Of a stretch of 10,094 nucleotides of DNA, positions 5,426 to 10,094 are shown piece after piece. This stretch comes from Clostridium sp. CAG:448 (GTDB lineage: Bacteria; Bacillota; Clostridia; Oscillospirales; CAG-272): NCBI GenBank assembly GCA_000433415.1, contig FR890554.1, forward strand, positions 3,514 to 13,607, read 5' to 3'. Position 1 is the stretch's first letter; every line of letters starts with the position of its first letter. The position numbers and the translations under genes were made by a program. The notes beneath the pieces are model-generated. The model made no database searches. It worked only from the letters and a program-made list of their open reading frames with translations, and was not told the origin of the DNA.

Positions 5426-7801
5426 TTGCGGTACAGTCCGAAAACCAATTCACTGGAGCTGACAGTGGAGGAAATGTGTGCATACGTTTGCCATGACAGC
5501 GATCTTACGCGCCGCGTCCGTTCCGGACGCAGGGATTTTGCAGACGGGCGCGGAAAGCGTTTCTTTTCCCATACCGATGTTGCAGCCGGTGTGGTTTATA
5601 CCGTCAGCGGCTATGCGGAATGTATCACCGGGGAGGACGGAACGGCGGTTTTGACTGAACGCTGTTCCGTGCGGTATGCGGGCGAAGGCAGCCAGGAAAA
5701 GCAACGGGCACTGCTGTATCTGCAATGTATGGGGTATCTTTACGCGGTTACGCAGCCGGCAGACCGGGTTTGCCTTCGCCTTGTATGCCATGCGCGTCGG
5801 GACGGCGGTGAGACGGTGGAGGAATACCGGAAAAGCCTGGATGAATTGCGGATTCTTTATATCGGAATCCTGGAGCATCTGGAACACCGCGCGAAATTTT
5901 TGTTGCACAGATCTTTGGATTGCCTTCCGACGGCGGCAGACGCGGCATTCCCCTATCCTGCTTTACGGGAAGGGCAGGAAGAATTGATTCGTGAATGCTA
6001 TTATGACCTGTGTTCCGGCACCAGGTTGTTTGCGGAGGCGCCGACCGGAATCGGAAAGACGGTTTCCACGCTGTACCCGGCTGCCAAAGCAGTCGGCAAA
6101 GGGGTGATTGACCGCGTATTTTACCTGACGGCAAAGGCAAGCACCCGCAGGGAGGCATTTGCAGCCTGCAAAAAGCTTTACGATGCGGGGACAAGGCTTC
6201 GCTGTATGATTCTTTATGCGCGGGAACAGCTTTGTCCGTACGCTTCTTCTGCAAAGGGGTGTGGAGACGAGCAGTGCAGACCGGAGCAGTGTCCTCTTGC
6301 AAAGGGATATTATGACAGGGCGGAAACCGCGGTTTTTGAAATGCTCGCAAAAAGGTTCGGCTATACCCGGGAGATTCTGATCGAAACGGCACAGCGGTAT
6401 GCGGTCTGCCCGTATGAGCTGTCCTTGGACCTGTCGGCTTACTGTGACATTATTATATGCGATTACAATTATGTTTTTTCTCCGTCGGTCTATCTGCGCC
6501 GGTATTTTGATCCGGTCAGTGGGGAGGGGGGCAGGTACGCCTTTTTGGTGGACGAGGCGCATAACCTTGCCGACCGTGCCCGTGAAATGTACTCCGCCGC
6601 AATCCGGCTTTCATCGTTTTCGCGCTTTGCGGAGATGCTGCGGGAGACGGAGGACACGTCAATACTGAGCCAGACCGAGGACATGGTCGCTTTTTTGCGG
6701 AAGCTGGGAAATCTGTGCGAAGGGGAGATCCGGTACGACGCAGAAGGGGTGCGATATGGCTTTTACAAGTCCGAGGAACCGTTTGCCGATTTTCCGGAAC
6801 AGGTGCACGCCTATACAGCGGCTCTCCGGCGTTACCTGTATGCCAATGCCGATTCCCCCTTGGCGGACGCGGCAACGGGGATTCTTTCACAATTGCGGAC
6901 CTATATGACGGTTTGCGCATATGATGAAAATGCGTTCCTGTTTTATGTGGACATTGCGGGAGAGGAGATCACGGTCGGGGTTTTTTGTATGGACCCGTCA
7001 AATATTCTGGATCGCATTTTAGCGCGCGCAAAATCGTGCGTGCTGTTCTCGGCAACTTTTTCTCCGATCGATTATTACATCAGTGTGCTGGGAGGGGGGA
7101 AAAATGCGGTACGCATTTGCTGTCCGTCCCCGTTTCCGAAAGAGAACCTGTGTGTGATTGCCGCGAATTTTGTCAGCACGCGTTATGAGGACCGTGACAA
7201 ATCCTACAAAAGGGTTTGTGCGGCAATCGCCGGGGCGGTCTGTGCCAAAGCGGGAAATTATATGGTGTATTTTCCGTCGTATTCCTATATGGAAAAGGTC
7301 TTTGCGCTTTTTGAAAAACAGTATCCGAAGGTGTGCAAAATCAAACAGAGTCCGCATATGAGCATGGCGGAAAGAGAACAGTTTATTTCCTTCTTCCGCG
7401 CGGACACAGGAAAACTCCGGATTGGGTTCTGCGTTTTGGGCGGACTGTTTTCGGAGGGGATTGATCTGCCGGGCAGTATGCTGATCGGCAGTCTGATTGT
7501 GGGAACCGGGTTGCCCGGTATCACCAGTTATCGGAATCTTTTGTGCGAATATTACAACCGCGAAAACGGTGAGGGGTATGCGTATGCCTACACATATCCG
7601 GGGCTTGTGAATGTGATGCAGGCGGCGGGACGTGTGATCCGTACCGAGAAGGACCGCGGAGTGGTGGTTCTGATCGATGACCGCTACGTTACGGACCGTT
7701 ATATCCCCCTGCTTCCGGAGCGGTGGCGGAATATGAAAATTGCAGGAAATGCAGAGTCACTTGCAGAAATTGCCCGTGAATTCTGGAAAAGCGGCGAATA
7801 A
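5426..7801 (+). CDS. XPD/DinG-family (COG1199-type) superfamily 2 DNA helicase with Fe-S cluster
   Basis: This 791-residue cytoplasmic ATP-dependent 5'-3' DNA helicase probably acts in repair or recombination. Helicase motifs in order: Walker A APTGIGKT (205-212), motif Ia FYLTAKAST (232-240), DEAH box VDEAHN (375-380), FSATFSP (541-547), motif V LGGLFSEGIDLPG (671-683) and motif VI QAAGRVIRT (732-740). Candidate Fe-S ligands are Cys270 or Cys279, Cys284, Cys289 and Cys328 (VCPYELSLDLS), followed by the family hallmark IICDYNYVFSP (343-353). Relatives carry an N-terminal PD-(D/E)XK-type domain with GRADGI and DEIK motifs; here the matching stretch reads GYAECI (62-67) and TERC (77-80), so nuclease activity is doubtful. 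The start is TTG, chosen because AAGGGGGTG (5412-5420) lies 5 nt upstream and no ATG fits. It is transcribed alone from its own promoter. The precise cellular role of this clostridial group is not established. Confidence 0.9.
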   Translation: MRYSPKTNSLELTVEEMCAYVCHDSDLTRRVRSGRRDFADGRGKRFFSHTDVAAGVVYTVSGYAECITGEDGTAVLTERCSVRYAGEGSQEKQRALLYLQCMGYLYAVTQPADRVCLRLVCHARRDGGETVEEYRKSLDELRILYIGILEHLEHRAKFLLHRSLDCLPTAADAAFPYPALREGQEELIRECYYDLCSGTRLFAEAPTGIGKTVSTLYPAAKAVGKGVIDRVFYLTAKASTRREAFAACKKLYDAGTRLRCMILYAREQLCPYASSAKGCGDEQCRPEQCPLAKGYYDRAETAVFEMLAKRFGYTREILIETAQRYAVCPYELSLDLSAYCDIIICDYNYVFSPSVYLRRYFDPVSGEGGRYAFLVDEAHNLADRAREMYSAAIRLSSFSRFAEMLRETEDTSILSQTEDMVAFLRKLGNLCEGEIRYDAEGVRYGFYKSEEPFADFPEQVHAYTAALRRYLYANADSPLADAATGILSQLRTYMTVCAYDENAFLFYVDIAGEEITVGVFCMDPSNILDRILARAKSCVLFSATFSPIDYYISVLGGGKNAVRICCPSPFPKENLCVIAANFVSTRYEDRDKSYKRVCAAIAGAVCAKAGNYMVYFPSYSYMEKVFALFEKQYPKVCKIKQSPHMSMAEREQFISFFRADTGKLRIGFCVLGGLFSEGIDLPGSMLIGSLIVGTGLPGITSYRNLLCEYYNRENGEGYAYAYTYPGLVNVMQAAGRVIRTEKDRGVVVLIDDRYVTDRYIPLLPERWRNMKIAGNAESLAEIAREFWKSGE

Positions 7802-7832
7802 AAAAATATATTTACAACTTTTCAAAATAATC

Positions 7833-7861
7833 TTGCATTTTGAATGGGAGTATGGTATAAT
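7833..7861 (+). promoter_or_regulatory. Sigma-A promoter of the aminotransferase gene
   Basis: TTGCAT (7833-7838), a 17-bp spacer and a perfect TATAAT (7856-7861), with an extended -10 TGG at 7853-7855. The predicted start near 7868 leaves a leader of about 26 nt. No clear terminator for the helicase gene is seen between 7802 and 7832, so some read-through is possible. Confidence 0.88.
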
Positions 7862-7893
7862 AATTCCATCGTTTGAAAAAGGAGCGGAATATC

Positions 7894-9195
7894 ATGGAAT
7901 ACGCCAAGATGAGCAGAGAACAGCGCTCAGCGGAGCTTGCCGCTTTGCGAAAGGAATATAAAAATTATCAGAATCTCGGACTTGATTTGGATATTTCACG
8001 CGGAAAACCGGGACCGGATCAGTTGGATTTGATTCAGGGAATGCTGACCTGTCTGAACAAAAAAGAGGACTGTATCAGCGAAAACGGATTTGACTGCCGG
8101 AATTACGGATTGCTGGACGGAACGCCGGAAGCGCGCCGGTTGTTTTCCGAATTGCTCGGCATCCCCCCGAAGATGATTTATGTGGGAGGGAACTCCTCTC
8201 TCAATCTGATGTACGACAATGTGGTTCGTTGCCTGCTTTACGGTACGCCGGACGGGGAACCGTGGATTAAGCAGGGAAAGGTGCGCTTCCTTTGCCCTGC
8301 ACCCGGATACGACCGGCATTTCATGATCTGTCAGTCCTTGGGGATTGAGATGATAACGGTTCCGATGACACCGACCGGACCGGATATGGACATGGTGGAG
8401 GAATATGTCGGGAAGGACCCGATGATCAAGGGCATCTGGTGCAACCCGAAATACTCAAACCCGGACGGTATTACGTATTCGGACGAAACGGTAATCCGCC
8501 TGGCATCTATGAAAACCGCCGCACCCGATTTCCGGATTTTCTGGGACGATGCCTATGCAATCCACCATCTTTACAACGGGGTTGAGGAAGAGTTGCGCGA
8601 CATTTTTGCGGAATCGGAAAAACAGGGCGCAATTGACCGGATTTTCTATTTTGCTTCTACCTCCAAGATTTCCTTCCCCGGTGCCGGCGTGTCGATTTTT
8701 GCCGCTTCCGAGAGAAATCTTGCCTTTATCAAGCCGATTATCGGCGTGCAGACCATCAGCTCGGATAAGCTGAATCAGCTCAGACATGTGAAATTTTACG
8801 GAACCGCGGAGAATGTGAGACAGCACATGCTGGTGGTTGCGGATGTCATCAGACCCAAGTTTGAGGCGGTTTTGCATACGTTGGAGCGTGACCTGAAGGA
8901 TCGCGGCATTGCGCACTGGACCAACCCACACGGCGGCTATTTTATCAGCCTTTATGTCATGGACGGGTGTGCCAAGCGGACATATGAGCTCTGCCGGGCT
9001 TGCGGCGTCAAGCTGACCACCGTTGGTGCAACATATCCGTACGGGATTGACCCGCACGATTCCAATATCCGCATTGCGCCCACCTATCCGTCTACCGGCA
9101 ATGTAATACAGGCAATGGATATTCTGACGGTGTGCATCCGGATTGCCGCGTTGGAAAAACTGGCGGCAGAAGAGGACGGCACGGTACCGGCGTAA
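7894..9195 (+). CDS. PLP-dependent aminotransferase, class Ic aspartate aminotransferase type (Aminotran_MocR family)
   Basis: This 433-residue cytoplasmic enzyme probably exchanges amino groups between aspartate and 2-oxoglutarate, as shown for the Corynebacterium AspT subgroup it resembles. Visible features are SRGKPGPDQLDL (35-46, substrate loop), YGLLDGTPEARRLF (71-84), GGNSSLNLMYD (98-108, cofactor phosphate region), PAPGYDRHF (135-143), NPKYSNPDG (184-192), the cofactor-contacting FWDDAYAIHHL (216-226), the Schiff-base lysine K258 in STSKISFPGAG, and the carboxylate-binding arginine R393 in NIRIAPTYPS. ATG 7894 is preceded by AAAGGAG (7878-7884). A TTG 21 bp earlier is in frame but would contain this ribosome site and lies only about 5 nt from the predicted transcript start. 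It is a single-gene unit with its own promoter and terminator. The exact substrate is inferred from family only. Confidence 0.92.
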   Translation: MEYAKMSREQRSAELAALRKEYKNYQNLGLDLDISRGKPGPDQLDLIQGMLTCLNKKEDCISENGFDCRNYGLLDGTPEARRLFSELLGIPPKMIYVGGNSSLNLMYDNVVRCLLYGTPDGEPWIKQGKVRFLCPAPGYDRHFMICQSLGIEMITVPMTPTGPDMDMVEEYVGKDPMIKGIWCNPKYSNPDGITYSDETVIRLASMKTAAPDFRIFWDDAYAIHHLYNGVEEELRDIFAESEKQGAIDRIFYFASTSKISFPGAGVSIFAASERNLAFIKPIIGVQTISSDKLNQLRHVKFYGTAENVRQHMLVVADVIRPKFEAVLHTLERDLKDRGIAHWTNPHGGYFISLYVMDGCAKRTYELCRACGVKLTTVGATYPYGIDPHDSNIRIAPTYPSTGNVIQAMDILTVCIRIAALEKLAAEEDGTVPA

Positions 9196-9223
9196 TGAAC
9201 GCCTCCGGCTTTCACGAAAATAC

Positions 9224-9255
9224 AAAAATCCTTCACTTCCGGTGGAGGATTTTTT
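9224..9255 (+). terminator. Strong intrinsic terminator after the aminotransferase gene
   Basis: The arm AAAAATCCTTCAC (9224-9236) pairs with GTGGAGGATTTTT (from 9242), with one G-U pair and a 5-nt loop, ending in a T-run to 9255. It lies 28 bp after the stop codon. The matching A-run on the left would allow function in both directions. Confidence 0.92.
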
Positions 9256-9285
9256 GACGTGGGGCGGTTTTTTGGATTTTCCCCC

Positions 9286-9314
9286 TTGCAGGAAGGGGCA
9301 AAATGGTGTATAAT
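9286..9314 (+). promoter_or_regulatory. Sigma-A promoter of lepA
   Basis: TTGCAG (9286-9291), a 17-bp spacer and a perfect TATAAT (9309-9314), placed between the upstream terminator and the lepA start. The predicted transcript start is near 9321. Confidence 0.85.
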
Positions 9315-9347
9315 GAAGAAAAACAGGAAGACTGGGGTTTATATAGT

Positions 9348-10094
9348 ATGCCGGAAAATCAAAGAATGAAGCATATTCGGAATTTCTCTATTATTGCACA
9401 TATCGATCACGGAAAGTCCACGCTGGCGGACCGGATCATGGAGGCAACCAAGGCGGTGTCCAAGCGGGAGATGGAGGAACAGCTTCTGGACAATATGGAT
9501 CTGGAGCGAGAGAGAGGCATCACGATCAAGGCGCGTGCCGTAAAGTTGGATTATACCGCACCGGACGGGGAGCAGTATGTCTTCAATCTGATTGATACGC
9601 CCGGACATGTGGACTTTAACTACGAGGTCTCCCGTTCGTTGGAAGCGTGCGACGGCGCATTGCTGGTTGTGGACGCGACACAGGGGATTGAGGCACAGAC
9701 GCTTGCCAATGCCTATCTTGCGGTGGATGCGAACCTGGAGATTGTGCCGGTCATCAATAAGATTGACCTGCCGAGCGCCGATATCAACGGTTGCGTGGAG
9801 GAGATCGAAGAAATTATCGGGATCCCCGCGGAAGGCTGTCCTGCTGTTTCCGCAAAGACAGGGCTGCATATCGAGCAGGTTCTGGATGCGATTATTCACC
9901 AGCTCCCCGCACCGACGGGGGATGAGGATGCGCCGCTGAAGGCGTTGATTTTTGATTCCTATTACGACAGCTATCTCGGCGTTGTCGTTTATATCCGTGT
10001 CATGGACGGATGTGTGCGGAGCGGCGACCGGATCCGGCTGATGAGCAACGGGGAAGAGTATGATGTTGTGGATGTCGGCTGTATGCGCCCGTTC
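9348..10094 (+). CDS. lepA: Elongation factor 4 (LepA), N-terminal 249 residues, runs off the window
   Basis: LepA is a ribosome-associated GTPase of the EF-G type that acts on stalled or initiating ribosomes in the cytoplasm. The GTPase motifs are complete: G1 AHIDHGKST (17-25), G2 RGITI (56-60), G3 DTPGH (83-87), G4 NKID (137-140) and G5 SAK (168-170). The start of the second, beta-barrel domain follows (GVVVYIRVMDGCVRSGDRI). The leader IRNFSIIAHIDHGKST is characteristic of LepA rather than EF-G or TypA. The open frame continues past 10094. The start is uncertain: ATG 9348 has only a weak GGGG (9334-9337) at about 10 nt, and ATG 9366 in the same frame is the alternative. The full protein is normally about 600 residues. 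Confidence 0.96.
   Translation, partial: MPENQRMKHIRNFSIIAHIDHGKSTLADRIMEATKAVSKREMEEQLLDNMDLERERGITIKARAVKLDYTAPDGEQYVFNLIDTPGHVDFNYEVSRSLEACDGALLVVDATQGIEAQTLANAYLAVDANLEIVPVINKIDLPSADINGCVEEIEEIIGIPAEGCPAVSAKTGLHIEQVLDAIIHQLPAPTGDEDAPLKALIFDSYYDSYLGVVVYIRVMDGCVRSGDRIRLMSNGEEYDVVDVGCMRPF

Noticed and set aside
5235..5483. An 83-residue N-terminal extension of mecA starting near 5483
   Set aside because: It would run through the opposing helicase promoter and the predicted mecA -10 box. MecA-like sequence begins exactly at the ATG at 5234, which has a ribosome site.
8455..9225. Long minus-strand open frame (256 codons) opposite the aminotransferase gene
   Set aside because: It is a codon-bias shadow of a clearly recognised plus-strand enzyme, with no family resemblance of its own.
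9313..9369. Short out-of-frame ORF starting at ATG 9313 as a leader peptide for lepA
   Set aside because: The ATG overlaps the -10 box, so it would not be in the transcript from the predicted promoter.

Overview
The window looks like ordinary chromosome from a low-to-mid G+C Gram-positive bacterium (Bacillota, class Clostridia). An Oscillospirales-like gut anaerobe is my best guess, but that is inference. The supporting signs are a groES gene behind a CIRCE element (HrcA regulon), a MecA homologue, strong AGGAGG-type ribosome sites, sigma-A promoters with 16-17 bp spacers, and an XPD/DinG-type helicase of the kind common in Clostridia. No phage, plasmid, insertion sequence, CRISPR, rRNA or tRNA signal was seen.

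Layout from left to right: the 5' end of groES (minus strand, 1-131) with CIRCE and a promoter; a sodium:alanine symporter (agcS-type) gene broken by a 23-bp tandem duplication (374-1713, plus); a two-way terminator; a small acyl carrier protein gene (minus, 1805-2032) with a perfect consensus promoter; divergent from it, a comEC-like gene (plus, 2263-4584); tail-to-tail with that and overlapping it by 19 bp, mecA (minus, 4566-5234); divergent from mecA, an XPD-family helicase gene (plus, 5426-7801, TTG start); a class Ic aspartate-type aminotransferase gene (plus, 7894-9195) with its own promoter and a strong terminator; and the 5' part of lepA (plus, from 9348, running off the end).

Most genes look like single transcription units, each with its own promoter, so there is no large operon and no multi-gene system. 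The themes are housekeeping (chaperonin, fatty acid carrier, translation factor, amino acid transport and transamination), DNA handling (helicase, ComEC) and regulated proteolysis (MecA).

Three observations deserve a second look. The symporter gene is inactivated by one clean 23-bp tandem duplication that could in principle revert. The ComEC C-terminal metallo-beta-lactamase-like domain has lost all its recognisable metal-ligand motifs. The helicase's N-terminal nuclease-like domain appears to have lost its catalytic residues. I found no convincing undescribed system. Intergenic stretches are all under 300 bp, and what they hold is given in the entries.
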